The notes: generated by a model not told the origin, from the sequence alone. Shown: positions 8,405 through 16,227, counted from the first letter of the stretch. The stretch: 64,000 bases of DNA from Ornithinimicrobium ciconiae (GCF_007197575.1 NZ_CP041616.1:2976001-3040000); one strand, 5' to 3'. Made by a program: numbers and translations.

Positions 8405-9721
8405 GTGATGACGCCTCCGGACCCGCACGGTCAGGACGATCCTCGACGCCGGATCCCGCGCACGGATGATCTGCTCACTCACCCCACGCTGACCGCCGCC
8501 TCACCGCACCTCGGGCGCTCCGACATACTGCAGGCCATCCACGCGGCCCAGGACCTGGCCCGTCAGGGGCAGATCGCCCCCGAGGACGTGCTGGCTCAGG
8601 TGATCGCCGCACTGCCGGGATCCTCCTCCGCACAACGCCCCGTCCTCAACGCCACAGGCGTGGTGGTGCACACCAACCTGGGTCGAGCCCCGCTGTCGCA
8701 CCACGCCATCGAGGCGGTCGTCCGGGCCGCTGGCTACAGCGACTTGGAGTTCGACCTGCAGACCGGTCAGCGAGGGACCCGGGGAGAGGGTGTGCTCGCT
8801 GCTCTGCGGCGAGCCCTGCCCGAGGGCACCGACGCACTCGTGGTCAACAACGGTGCTGCGGCCCTGCTGCTCGCGGTGACCACCCTGGCCGCAGGGCGGG
8901 AGGTCGTGGTCAGCCGAGGCGAGCTCGTCGAGATCGGGGACGGCTTCCGCCTGCCCGACCTGATGGTCTCCACGGGCGCGCGGCTGCGGGAGGTGGGCAC
9001 GACCAACCGCACGGGCCTGGCCGACTATGCCGCAGCGGTCGGCGCCGAGACCGGTGCCGTGGTCAAGATCCACCCCAGCAACTTCCGGATCGAGGGGTTC
9101 AGCAGCGAAGTCGCGGTGGCAGACCTGGCCACCCTCGATGCCCCGGTGATCGTGGACATCGGCTCGGGACTGCTGGCGCCTGACCCGCAGCTCCCCGACG
9201 AGCCCGACGCCACGAGCGCGCTCCGGGCCGGGGCCCAGCTGGTGACCGCCAGCGCCGACAAGCTACTCGGCGGGCCGCAGGCCGGTCTGGTCCTGGGTGA
9301 GACGGGATTGGTGCAGCGGCTGCGTCGGCACCCGCTGGCTCGGGCGCTGCGGGTGGACAAGCTCACCCTGGCCGCGCTGGAGGCCACCCTGCGCGGTGGC
9401 CCGGCCCCGGTGACCACCTATCGCACGGCCCCTGAGGGACAGCTCCAGCACCGGGCCAGCGCGCTGGCCTCCCAGGTGGGGGGACGGCTGCGCCGGCACG
9501 ACGGGCTCGTCGGTGGCGGCGGTGCGCCGGGGGTGGTGCTCCCCGGGTGGGCGGTGGCCCTGCCTGCTGAGCTCGCCCTGCCCCTGCGCACCGGCGACCC
9601 GGCCGTGGTCGGTCGGGTCGAGGCCGATGAGCTGTTGCTCGACCTGCGGTGCGTGCCCGAGGAGTCGGACGACGCGGTGGCGGCAGCAGTGCTGTCCGCC
9701 CTCGATGCTGGCCGAGCCTGA
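8405..9721 (+). CDS. selA: L-seryl-tRNA(Sec) selenium transferase
   Basis: A PLP enzyme that converts seryl-tRNA(Sec) to selenocysteyl-tRNA(Sec). 438 residues, normal length. The N-terminal tRNA-binding helices are present (about residues 15-70), then VLNATGVVVHTNLGRAPLS, VNNGAAALLLAV and the PLP lysine in TASADKLLGGPQAG (Lys286 counted from the GTG). Start GTG 8405 or ATG 8408. selB, selD and a tRNA-Sec are not visible in the window, which is unusual since sel genes often cluster. The catalytic set looks complete. Confidence 0.93.
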   Translation: MMTPPDPHGQDDPRRRIPRTDDLLTHPTLTAASPHLGRSDILQAIHAAQDLARQGQIAPEDVLAQVIAALPGSSSAQRPVLNATGVVVHTNLGRAPLSHHAIEAVVRAAGYSDLEFDLQTGQRGTRGEGVLAALRRALPEGTDALVVNNGAAALLLAVTTLAAGREVVVSRGELVEIGDGFRLPDLMVSTGARLREVGTTNRTGLADYAAAVGAETGAVVKIHPSNFRIEGFSSEVAVADLATLDAPVIVDIGSGLLAPDPQLPDEPDATSALRAGAQLVTASADKLLGGPQAGLVLGETGLVQRLRRHPLARALRVDKLTLAALEATLRGGPAPVTTYRTAPEGQLQHRASALASQVGGRLRRHDGLVGGGGAPGVVLPGWAVALPAELALPLRTGDPAVVGRVEADELLLDLRCVPEESDDAVAAAVLSALDAGRA

Positions 9722-9726
9722 GGGAC

Positions 9727-10548
9727 TCAGCCCAGCTCAGCGACGGCCAGGAAGGAGCCGCGGCTGTCCCCGTCGGCATCGGCGACCTCGTCGGAGGTGA
9801 CGAGCGCGACGCGGCGGGTCTCCCGCTGGTCGTCCCACAGGACCTCGACGGACTCAAGGTCTGATCGGGCGACCAGGGCGGTGCTGACGACGTCCAGCTC
9901 GAGGGTGACCCCGTCGCCGAAGGTCACCACGATCCGGTCGCCCTCCGTGAGCGAGGTGACCTTGGCAAACGGGGTCGCCTCTCCGTCGTCTCCGGTCGCC
10001 CGGCCAGCCACCACGGCGGTGCCCAGGTCGCCAGGAGCGACCCGGTCGTGGCCGGCATACCAGATGGCCTGTCCGGCAGGTGGATTGATGAGGCCCCTGT
10101 CGTCGACACCCGTCCCTGTCAGCGGGAGGCTGACCCCCACCGCAGGGACGCTCAACTGCACCGGACTGTCGGCTGCGGCCAGCAGCGCCGGGGCAGCGAC
10201 TGCTTCGCTGGGACCGGTCAGCCTGGTCAGCAGCGCGGCGGCGCCCTGGATGACGAGGACCAGCAGGAGCATCAGGAGCAGCGCCAGGATCCCGGCGACG
10301 ATGCGGCGCCGCCGATAGAGCGCCCGACGTTCCGCGGAGAGGGGACGCCTCACCGGGCGGGGGCGCGCCGCCGGGTCACCGCGCTGCCCATCCGGCCCGC
10401 CGTGCTCGGGCAGTCCCCAGTCGTCTGGCGGCTCGGAGATGTCCTGGTGGCCATCGGCGGGACCTGCGGCGTCGCCGCACGGGTTCCCCACGCGCGGTAG
10501 CTCGGGCTGCGCCGTCACTCTCCCCGTCCCTCCAGTCACATCAGTCAC
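9727..10548 (-). CDS. Class F sortase-like membrane protein lacking the catalytic His and Cys
   Basis: 273 residues: a cytoplasmic, charged N-terminus of about 80 residues, one membrane helix (about 85-108, ILALLLMLLLVLVIQGAAAL) and an extracellular sortase barrel. SVPAVGVSLPLTGTGVDDRG and IWYAGHDRVAPGDLGTAVVAG align with class F sortases. Where the family has GHVD with catalytic His, this protein has GRAT (Arg183, codon at 10000-10002). Where it has TCGG with catalytic Cys, it has TSDE (Ser252, codon at 9793-9795). A late Arg (SRGSFLAV) remains. Transpeptidation is therefore unlikely; a binding or structural role is inferred. Several GTG starts are possible near 10548. Confidence 0.75.
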   Translation of the reverse strand: MTDVTGGTGRVTAQPELPRVGNPCGDAAGPADGHQDISEPPDDWGLPEHGGPDGQRGDPAARPRPVRRPLSAERRALYRRRRIVAGILALLLMLLLVLVIQGAAALLTRLTGPSEAVAAPALLAAADSPVQLSVPAVGVSLPLTGTGVDDRGLINPPAGQAIWYAGHDRVAPGDLGTAVVAGRATGDDGEATPFAKVTSLTEGDRIVVTFGDGVTLELDVVSTALVARSDLESVEVLWDDQRETRRVALVTSDEVADADGDSRGSFLAVAELG

Positions 10549-10641
10549 TCTGGTTAACTGCCGTGACCAGCATGCGCAAGGATCGCGACAAAGGGAACCG
10601 TCTGGCCGGTGTGTCGGCCGATCTCTCAGCTCCGCGAGAGT

Positions 10642-10663
10642 CTGACCGTCACGGCGTGGTCAG
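10642..10663. terminator. Weak hairpin downstream of the acyl-CoA dehydrogenase gene
   Basis: CTGACC and GGTCAG arms with a 10-nt loop, 38 nt beyond the minus-strand dehydrogenase stop. The stem is only 6 bp, so it is a tentative terminator. Confidence 0.35.
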
Positions 10664-10700
10664 CCGTCGGCCGGGCGTGGGCCAGTGGCCCGCTGCCGGA

Positions 10701-11861
10701 TCAGCCCTTGAGCAACTGGCGCGCCATGACGATGCGCTGCACCTGGTTGGTGCCCTCGTAGATCTGCGTGATCTTGGCGTCGCGCATCATCCGCTCGACC
10801 GGGAAGTCCTTGGTGTAGCCGTAGCCACCGAGCAGCTGCACGGCATCGGTGGTGACCTCCATGGCGACGTCCGAGGCGAAGCACTTGGCGGCTGCGCCAA
10901 AGAAGGGAAGGTCAGGGTCGTTGCGCTCGGACTTGGCGGCGGCGACATAGACCATCTGGCGGGCAGCCTCAAGCTTCATGCCCATGTCGGCGAGCATGAA
11001 CTGCACGCCTTGGAACTGCGAGATCGACTTGCCGAACTGCTGGCGCTCCTTGACATAGCCCAGCGCGAAGTCGAGGGCACCCTGGGCGATGCCGACGGCC
11101 TGGGCGCCGATGGTGACCCGGGTGTGGTCCAGGGTGCGCAGCGCGATCTTCAGGCCCTCCCCCGGTGCACCGACCATGCGGTCCCCGGGGATCGAGCAGT
11201 TTTCGAAGAGCAGCTCGCGGGTGGGCGAGCCCTTGATGCCGAGCTTCTTCTCGGGCTTGCCGAAGGTGAAGCCCTCGTCGGACTTCTCGACGACGAACGC
11301 GGTGACGTTGCGCCCCCGCTCCCCCTCCGGATCGGTCACGGCGAGCACCGTGTAGTACTCCGAGACCCCTGCATTGGTGATCCACGACTTCTGACCGTTG
11401 AGCAGGAAGGTGCCGTCGGCCTGCTCGATCGCCTTGCACTTCATGCCGGCGGTGTCGCTGCCGGCGCCCGCCTCGGACAGGCCGTAGGAGAACATCGCCT
11501 CGCCACGCGCGACCGGCGGGAGGTACTTGGCCTTGATCTCGTCACTGGCACCGAGGATCAGCGGCATCGTGCCCAGCTTGTTGACGGCCGGGATGAGCGA
11601 GGAGGACGCACAGACCCGCGCGACCTCCTCGATGACGATGCAGGTGGCGAGTGCGTCGGCGCCAACCCCGTCATACTCCTCCGCGATGTGGGGGGCATGG
11701 AAGTCGGTCGACTGGAGGGCGTCCAGGGCCTCCTGCGGGAAGCGGCTCTCCTCGTCCACATCGGCGGCGTGCGGCGCGATCTTGTTCTCGCAGACCTCCC
11801 GCACCGCCTCACGCAGTGCCTCGTGGTCCTCGGAGATGCGGAACAGGTCGAAATCGCTCAT
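10701..11861 (-). CDS. Acyl-CoA dehydrogenase
   Basis: 386 residues, full length for the FAD-dependent acyl-CoA dehydrogenase family, which makes the trans-2-enoyl-CoA in fatty or branched-chain acid breakdown. The FAD segment MFSYGLSEAGAGSDTAGM, the substrate loop WITNAG and the C-terminal MRDAKITQIYEGTNQVQR are all present. The Glu of IYEGTN (residue 369) is the expected catalytic base. Chain-length specificity cannot be told. The start is set by ATG 11861 with TAGGCT 6 nt upstream. Confidence 0.93.
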   Translation of the reverse strand: MSDFDLFRISEDHEALREAVREVCENKIAPHAADVDEESRFPQEALDALQSTDFHAPHIAEEYDGVGADALATCIVIEEVARVCASSSLIPAVNKLGTMPLILGASDEIKAKYLPPVARGEAMFSYGLSEAGAGSDTAGMKCKAIEQADGTFLLNGQKSWITNAGVSEYYTVLAVTDPEGERGRNVTAFVVEKSDEGFTFGKPEKKLGIKGSPTRELLFENCSIPGDRMVGAPGEGLKIALRTLDHTRVTIGAQAVGIAQGALDFALGYVKERQQFGKSISQFQGVQFMLADMGMKLEAARQMVYVAAAKSERNDPDLPFFGAAAKCFASDVAMEVTTDAVQLLGGYGYTKDFPVERMMRDAKITQIYEGTNQVQRIVMARQLLKG

Positions 11862-11867
11862 GTGCGC

Positions 11868-11873
11868 AGCCTA
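11868..11873 (-). promoter_or_regulatory. -10 element TAGGCT, leaderless start of the acyl-CoA dehydrogenase
   Basis: On the minus strand TAGGCT ends 6 nt before ATG 11861. Confidence 0.55.
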
Positions 11874-11954
11874 CCCACCCAGCGGTTGTGGACGGAGCCA
11901 GCCTCCGGCTCCCTGATCCTGGCATGGTTGCGGTCATGCCTGGGAAGGGGAAGC

Positions 11955-12530
11955 ATGATGAGTATGCCGACGCTCACCGATCACGCACACGAGCACCGGG
12001 TATCCCGGGCCGAGTTCGAGGCGTTCCGGGAAGGTCGCCACGACCACGCCCGTTACGAGTTGCTGGACGGTGAGATTCTCGTGACACCGTCACCTTCAGT
12101 CCTGCATCAACACGTGGTGCGCCGACTCATGGCGCTGTTGGAGTCGATACCGCTCAGCGATATGGCGATCCTCACTGCTCCCCTGGACCTGGACCTTGAC
12201 GTCCCAGGGACAGGAACTCTGCTTCAGCCAGATCTGTTCGTCGCGCCCTTCTCCCCCGGAGAGATCGCGCTCAGCGGCCCGCCCCTCCTCATCGTGGAGG
12301 TGCTGTCCGCATCAACCTGGCGGCGTGACCTCGGGATCAAGCGCGACGCCTACGCCGCAGCGGGAGTCGAGCACTACTGGGTGATGGCACCGAACACCCC
12401 GTCCATCACCGTCTATCGGCTCGGTCCCGATGGCGCCTATCGCGAGGAGGCCCACGTCGTCGGCCAGGATCGATGGACCGCGATCACCCCGGTCGAGATC
12501 ACGCTCTGCCCTGCCGATCTGGTCCGCTGA
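11955..12530 (+). CDS. Uma2 family (DUF820) PD-(D/E)XK nuclease-fold protein
   Basis: 191 residues. Uma2 proteins share the restriction-endonuclease fold, but few have a known role. Motif residues are visible in order: PDLFV (Asp), LLIVEVLSAS (Glu) and DLGIKRDAYAAAG (Lys), followed by VEHYWVMAP. The N-terminal HDHARYELLDGEI is also typical. ATG 11955 has a purine-rich AAGGGGAAG a few bases upstream. It is convergent with the next gene and diverges from the dehydrogenase. GC at third positions looks slightly lower than in its neighbours, which may indicate transfer. Confidence 0.85.
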   Translation: MMSMPTLTDHAHEHRVSRAEFEAFREGRHDHARYELLDGEILVTPSPSVLHQHVVRRLMALLESIPLSDMAILTAPLDLDLDVPGTGTLLQPDLFVAPFSPGEIALSGPPLLIVEVLSASTWRRDLGIKRDAYAAAGVEHYWVMAPNTPSITVYRLGPDGAYREEAHVVGQDRWTAITPVEITLCPADLVR

Positions 12531-12542
12531 CCTCGCCGGCCG

Positions 12543-13562
12543 CTACCCCGCCAGCGCGGGGATGACCTCGGTCTCGAAGAGCTCGACCCCCGAGGTGTCC
12601 CACGCGGTCTCGGCGAAGTAGTGGATCGCGTAGCCCAGTCCGGCACTTCGCAGCGCGCCCATCTGCTCGACGATCTGCTCAGGGGTGCCGACGGCCGGCT
12701 GCCGACGCATGCTCTCGACCGCCTGGTCCGCCTTGTCCTCGGTGTGGCCGGTCTTGATCAGGTGGTCGTGCAACCACTTCAGCCGCTCCTCGACCTCAGC
12801 CTCGTCACGCCCGACGATCGTGTTGAAGTTGGAGCTGCGCACGATGCTGTCGACGTCGCGGCCGATGTCCCGGCAGTGCCCGGCCAGCACCTGCGACTTG
12901 TGCGTGAAGCCCTCCAGGTCACCGGCGAAGTTGGTGTAGTCGGCATACTCCGCCGCGATGCGCAGCGTCTTCTTCTCGCCACCGCCGGCGATCCACATCG
13001 GGATGCCGTTGGCCTCCGAGCCGGGGACACTCGTGCCCTGCAGCGGTCGCGGGTGCACGAGAGCGCCGTCGACCTGGTAGTGCTCCCCGTCCAGGGTCGC
13101 GGATCCGGTGGTCCACGCCTGCCTGAAGATCTCGACCCCCTCGCGCAGCATCGCCAAACGCTCCCCGGCCCGCGGGAACCCATAGCCATAGGCGCGCCAC
13201 TCGTGCTCATACCAGCCGGCCCCGATGCCCATCTCGATCCGGCCGCCGGACACGACGTCCACGGTCGCCGCGACCTTGGCGAGGTAGGCCGGGTTGCGGT
13301 AGCTCATGCACGTGCACATCTGCCCGAGCCGCACCCGGGAGGTGACGGCCGCGAAGGCTGCCATCAGCGTCCAGGCCTCGTGTGTCGGGTCCTCGGTCGG
13401 CTCAGGGGTGGTGTGGAAGTGGTCGTAGACCCACAGCGACTCCCACGCCGGCCGCTCGTCCACGCGGACCGCCAGGTCACGCATCACCTGCCACTGGTCG
13501 GCCGGGGCGATTCCGTGCAGGTCCATCCGCCAGCCCTGGGGCACAAAGATTCCGAAGCGCAT
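12543..13562 (-). CDS. LLM class F420-dependent oxidoreductase
   Basis: A luciferase-like monooxygenase-fold (TIM barrel) enzyme of 339 residues, expected to use reduced F420. It begins MRFGIFVPQGW and has the family stretches VTSRVRLGQMCTCMSYRNP, GGRIEMGIGAGWYEHEWRAY and a C-terminal VGTPEQIVEQM. The substrate is unknown. ATG 13562 is supported by the TACGTT hexamer 6 nt upstream; the frame is open much further back but without homology. The cofE gene at the window start supports F420 use. Confidence 0.88.
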   Translation of the reverse strand: MRFGIFVPQGWRMDLHGIAPADQWQVMRDLAVRVDERPAWESLWVYDHFHTTPEPTEDPTHEAWTLMAAFAAVTSRVRLGQMCTCMSYRNPAYLAKVAATVDVVSGGRIEMGIGAGWYEHEWRAYGYGFPRAGERLAMLREGVEIFRQAWTTGSATLDGEHYQVDGALVHPRPLQGTSVPGSEANGIPMWIAGGGEKKTLRIAAEYADYTNFAGDLEGFTHKSQVLAGHCRDIGRDVDSIVRSSNFNTIVGRDEAEVEERLKWLHDHLIKTGHTEDKADQAVESMRRQPAVGTPEQIVEQMGALRSAGLGYAIHYFAETAWDTSGVELFETEVIPALAG

Positions 13563-13568
13563 GCGCCT

Positions 13569-13574
13569 AACGTA
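13569..13574 (-). promoter_or_regulatory. -10 element TACGTT, leaderless start of the LLM oxidoreductase
   Basis: On the minus strand TACGTT ends 6 nt before ATG 13562. Confidence 0.55.
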
Positions 13575-13656
13575 TGTCGGGAGATCAGGGTGCGCATAAC
13601 GGGCCCCGACCACCCACCCGATCGCTAGGCCCCCCGGGACGAGAGATACTGGGGAC

Positions 13657-14109
13657 ATGACCCAGACCCGTCGCCTGCACCGCAACGACGACAGCGTCAT
13701 CGCCCGGCTGTTGCACACCTCAAGCACCTGGGCGGTGGTGGGCCTGTCGCAGAACCGCACCCGCACCGCCTACGGAGTGGCCCGATTCCTGCAGGAGTCA
13801 CTGGGGCACCGGGTGATCCCGATCCACCCGCGCGCGGAGGCAGCTTTGGGCGAGCAGGGCTTTGCCCGCCTTGCCGACATCCCGGACGGGACCCACGTCG
13901 ACGTCGTGGACTGCTTCGTGAACTCCTCGCGGGTGGGCGCCGTCGTCGACCAGGCGATCGAGCAGGCACCGCGGCTGGGCATCACCGCGATCTGGCTGCA
14001 GCTCGGCGTGGTCGACCAGGACGCGGCGCAGCGGGCCAAGGACGCCGGCCTGAGCGTCGTGATGGACACCTGCCCCAAGATCGAGTACAGCACCCCCAGC
14101 GGCTTCTGA
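13657..14109 (+). CDS. CoA-binding protein (CoA_binding_2 family)
   Basis: 150-residue Rossmann-fold protein of the YccU type. STWAVVGLSQNRTRTAYGVARF holds the nucleotide/CoA-binding loop. VDVVDCFVNSSRVGAVVDQA and the final MDTCPKIEY are characteristic of the family. No enzymatic activity is established for these proteins; binding of CoA is inferred from the fold. A GATACT -10-like hexamer lies 6 nt before the ATG, suggesting a leaderless mRNA. The 3' end runs into a tandem-repeat array. Confidence 0.85.
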   Translation: MTQTRRLHRNDDSVIARLLHTSSTWAVVGLSQNRTRTAYGVARFLQESLGHRVIPIHPRAEAALGEQGFARLADIPDGTHVDVVDCFVNSSRVGAVVDQAIEQAPRLGITAIWLQLGVVDQDAAQRAKDAGLSVVMDTCPKIEYSTPSGF

Positions 14110-14124
14110 CTGCTACTCCCCCGG

Positions 14125-14230
14125 CCGAGCGCACCGCGTGGTGCGATTCACGCCACCGAGCGCACCGCGTAGTGCGTTTCACCCCATCGAGCGCAGTGCG
14201 TGGTGCGATCTCACCCCACCGAACGCAGCG
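14125..14230. repeat. Tandem 31-32-bp repeat, about 3.4 copies, after the CoA-binding gene
   Basis: Copies at 14125-14155, 14156-14186, 14187-14218 and a partial one from 14219. Each starts CCGAGCGCACCGCG and ends TTCACCCCA or similar. Copy 1 holds a perfect hairpin CGCACC-GCGT-GGTGCG; copy 2 keeps 5 bp of it and copy 3 has decayed. The array begins 15 nt after the stop codon. Confidence 0.82.
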
Positions 14231-14250
14231 CGCGTGGCCCAACGACGACC

Positions 14251-14282
14251 GAGGGCGCCCACCCATCCGGGTGGACGCCCTC
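14251..14282. terminator. rpsT: Strong bidirectional hairpin between the CoA-binding gene and rpsT
   Basis: GAGGGCGCCCACCC, loop ATCC, GGGTGGACGCCCTC: a 14-bp stem with one mismatch, flanked by further pairing ACGAC/GTCGT. It lies 20 nt beyond the rpsT stop on the minus strand and also faces the plus-strand gene. Confidence 0.85.
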
Positions 14283-14302
14283 GCGTCGTGGTCTCAGGCT
14301 TC

Positions 14303-14563
14303 TCAGAGAGAGGCAGCCTGCTTGGCCATCGCAGACTTCTTGTTGGCCGCCTGGTTCTTGTGGATGACGCCCTTGGACACAGCCTTGTCCAGCTTGCGGG
14401 AGGCGGCCTGCAGAGCGCTCTGCGTCGCCTCGGCGTCACCGGAGGCGTGCGCCTGGCGGAACTTGCGGATCCAGGTGCGCAGCTCGGCCTTGTGAGCGCG
14501 GTTGCGCTCGGTCGCCTTGGCGTTGGTCTTGATGCGCTTGATCTGGGACTTAATGTTTGCCAC
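14303..14563 (-). CDS. rpsT: 30S ribosomal protein S20
   Basis: 86-residue basic ribosomal protein that binds 16S rRNA in the small-subunit body. The start [20 protein letters not shown] and the end [18 protein letters not shown] are textbook S20. GTG at 14563 is preceded by an AGGAAG Shine-Dalgarno sequence. It has its own promoter and a roughly 130-nt leader with two hairpins. The convergent neighbour is the CoA-binding gene; a strong terminator separates them. Confidence 0.97.
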   Translation of the reverse strand: MANIKSQIKRIKTNAKATERNRAHKAELRTWIRKFRQAHASGDAEATQSALQAASRKLDKAVSKGVIHKNQAANKKSAMAKQAASL

Positions 14564-14692
14564 GAAGAGTCTTCCTGCTTGGTCGGATTGTGTCGTTGAG
14601 GGCGACACACGAGACTCGGGACCGGGCGTGGGGCACCCTTGCGTGAGTCTCGTGAGAGTTGTGCTGCATGCGCGCACGACCTGTAGCGCGCA
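14564..14692 (-). promoter_or_regulatory. rpsT: Structured 5' leader of rpsT (two hairpins)
   Basis: Part of a 317-bp stretch without a gene (14564-14880). Two inverted repeats lie in the leader: perfect 10-bp arms CACGAGACTC (14608-14617) and GAGTCTCGTG (14645-14654), and 7-bp arms TGCGCGC (14669-14675) and GCGCGCA (14686-14692). They could allow feedback by S20 or affect stability. I know no described motif that matches, so regulation is inference. Confidence 0.45.
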
Positions 14693-14703
14693 CGCAAGGA
14701 TCA

Positions 14704-14733
14704 AATCTACCAGTCCGCGGCGGAACCGGACAA
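14704..14733 (-). promoter_or_regulatory. rpsT: rpsT promoter, TTGTCC - 18 bp - TAGATT
   Basis: Read on the minus strand: -35 TTGTCC (14733-14728) and -10 TAGATT (14709-14704) with an 18-bp spacer. It is one of the better housekeeping-type promoters in the window. The predicted mRNA leader is about 130 nt. Confidence 0.6.
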
Positions 14734-14813
14734 ACTCAGGCGGGGCTGGTCCGGTGAGCACCCCACCAGCGGGCGCAGGCGCAGCCGTATGCCGTGGAGC
14801 AGTCAGTCGCCGG

Positions 14814-14892
14814 CCCCCGGCCGTGCCAGTCCAGTTCGGCCCCCGGACATGTCAGTCCAGTTCGCCCCCCCCCGGCCATGTCAGTCCAGTTC
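14814..14892. repeat. Tandem 26-29-bp repeat, three copies, spanning the stop codon of the TadG-like gene
   Basis: Copies start near 14814, 14840 and 14869. Each contains CCCCCGG then CATGTCAGTCCAGTTC or a one-to-two-base variant. On the minus strand the unit reads GAACTGGACTGACATG, and the copy nearest the gene holds its last codons and TGA stop (14881-14883). The other two are downstream echoes. Confidence 0.8.
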
Positions 14893-15363
14893 CGAGCGGG
14901 CGCGGGACTCGACGGTGATCGACACACTGCCGCCCAGTGAGCGGAGGATGGTGCTGATCACCGGTATCTGCGCTTCGCCCTGCAGCCTGACCACAGCCGT
15001 GCGTGCATCAGGCGTGCCGGTCCCCGGTGCAATGGCCCAGGAGTTGAGTCGATCAGGCAGCGGCTGCCGGGACAGGTGATCTCCAGCAGCCTGGGTCACC
15101 CCGGCGGAGGTCAGCGGGATTCCCTCTCCCAGGCCATGCTCATAGAGGCTGTCGGTGTCGACCGTGTCCGCAGCCGCGAGAGCTGCGGCATCCGCAGCAT
15201 CGAGCAGGTGGATGCGGCTGAGCTGGACCGATGTGGCGCCCACCACGCCGAGGATGAGCAAGAGAGCGATCGAGACCATGCCGATGAGCAGCACGCTGAT
15301 CTGACCGCTCTCGCGGCCATCCGCCCCGAGCTCTCCCGATGAGGAGCTTTCCTCACTGCTCAC
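14881..15363 (-). CDS. TadG-like pilus-assembly/secretion protein
   Basis: 160 residues with an N-terminal TadG-like segment: RESGQISVLLIGMVSIALLL, a membrane helix, then the AADAAALAAADTVD helix typical of the family. The rest is extracytoplasmic and ends in a beta-rich part. It is the last gene of the tad cluster and overlaps the upstream tadE by 11 nt if GTG 15363 is the start (ATG 15372 is an alternative). Proteins at this position in actinobacterial tad loci are small pseudopilin-like or assembly factors. The stop codon is embedded in a tandem repeat. Confidence 0.75.
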   Translation of the reverse strand: MSSEESSSSGELGADGRESGQISVLLIGMVSIALLLILGVVGATSVQLSRIHLLDAADAAALAAADTVDTDSLYEHGLGEGIPLTSAGVTQAAGDHLSRQPLPDRLNSWAIAPGTGTPDARTAVVRLQGEAQIPVISTILRSLGGSVSITVESRARSELD

Positions 15364-15805
15364 GGAACTCATCCACCGGCGAGACATGAGTTGAGGACAG
15401 GGTGATCGAGGTGGGGAGCGCACCATCGAGGAAGTCGGGCACGAGTGGCAGCTCCACGGCGACGGTCGCGTGAGTCTGCACCGTGCTGCCAGGAGTGAGG
15501 CAGGGGCTGGACTCACAGGTCAGCGAGATGCCGCCATCCGCGGAGCTGAAGCCGTGAGCATCCAGCACCAAGGATGCTGCCACCTCGGCGGCTGCGTGAC
15601 CCGTCGCGTCATCGACGCTGGCCACAAACGTGCGACTGCCCTCGCGCGCCGCCGCAGAGACGGCATACGCACCTGCCTGAAGCCGACCCAGGGTGGCGAC
15701 CAGATAGAACAGTGGCAGCACGACCAGCACGAGGAGAAAGGCGGTCTCCACGAGCATCGACCCTCGCTCAGGGTCACCGGGATGCGACCGTGACCGCAGG
15801 ATCAT
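15353..15805 (-). CDS. TadE-like pseudopilin
   Basis: 150 residues. A short basic N-terminus is followed by DPERGSMLVETAFLLVLVVL, the TadE pattern of a conserved Glu at the fifth position or so of a hydrophobic helix, and an exported domain with two Cys (CESSPC) able to form a disulphide. Minor pseudopilins of this kind are incorporated into or prime Flp pili. Start and stop overlap both neighbours (ATGA with the upstream tadE), so translation is coupled. Confidence 0.82.
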   Translation of the reverse strand: MILRSRSHPGDPERGSMLVETAFLLVLVVLPLFYLVATLGRLQAGAYAVSAAAREGSRTFVASVDDATGHAAAEVAASLVLDAHGFSSADGGISLTCESSPCLTPGSTVQTHATVAVELPLVPDFLDGALPTSITLSSTHVSPVDEFREQ

Positions 15806-16227
15806 TGGTCCTCCGCGTAGGCCTGGCCCGTCACCGTCATCGTGCCCGGGATGCCGAGGGGACCTAGGACCGGTAAGGGCAGGTCGGCCGACACCCGGAC
15901 CACGGCGACACCACCCACGTCCGCTCGAGCACCAGAGATCGTGGTGCCATATCGGCCAGGAAGCGTCGTAGCCAGTAGTTCCTCGGCTCGTGCCACTCCG
16001 TCAGCCGGAGTGTTGTCTGCCCGCGCCCCCACCCGGGCGCCCTCAATCACGTGGGCGGTGGCCGTGTTACGCACGTGCAGCGCATAGCCAATCTGGACAA
16101 CGGCCAGGAAGAGGAGCACGAGCAGGGCCGAGACGAGGGCGAACTCGACGGGCGCGGCTCCAACCTCGACGCGGCGAGCGCCCCAGCGGGACCGGGAGTC
16201 CGGGTCACCGGCCCGGGCCGGGGTCAT
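15802..16227 (-). CDS. TadE family pseudopilin
   Basis: 141 residues. GAAPVEFALVSALLVLLFLAVV is a classic TadE signal/anchor with the conserved Glu, followed by the VIEGARVGARA segment and a beta-rich exported part. ATG 16227 overlaps the DUF4244 stop as ATGA. Two consecutive tadE genes plus a TadG-like gene are the usual end of the actinobacterial tad operon. Confidence 0.85.
   Translation of the reverse strand: MTPARAGDPDSRSRWGARRVEVGAAPVEFALVSALLVLLFLAVVQIGYALHVRNTATAHVIEGARVGARADNTPADGVARAEELLATTLPGRYGTTISGARADVGGVAVVRVSADLPLPVLGPLGIPGTMTVTGQAYAEDQ

Noticed and set aside
8401..9721. In-frame UGA selenocysteine codons near selA
   Set aside because: No neighbouring gene has a conserved Cys position replaced by TGA; the sortase-like Cys position is a Ser codon (TCC), not TGA.
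10563..11954. Open frame upstream of and in frame with the Uma2 gene
   Set aside because: It is antisense to the acyl-CoA dehydrogenase; the Uma2 protein starts at ATG 11955 with a ribosome site.
14125..14230. Possible CRISPR array
   Set aside because: The repeat units are directly adjacent with no unique spacers, and there are no cas genes.
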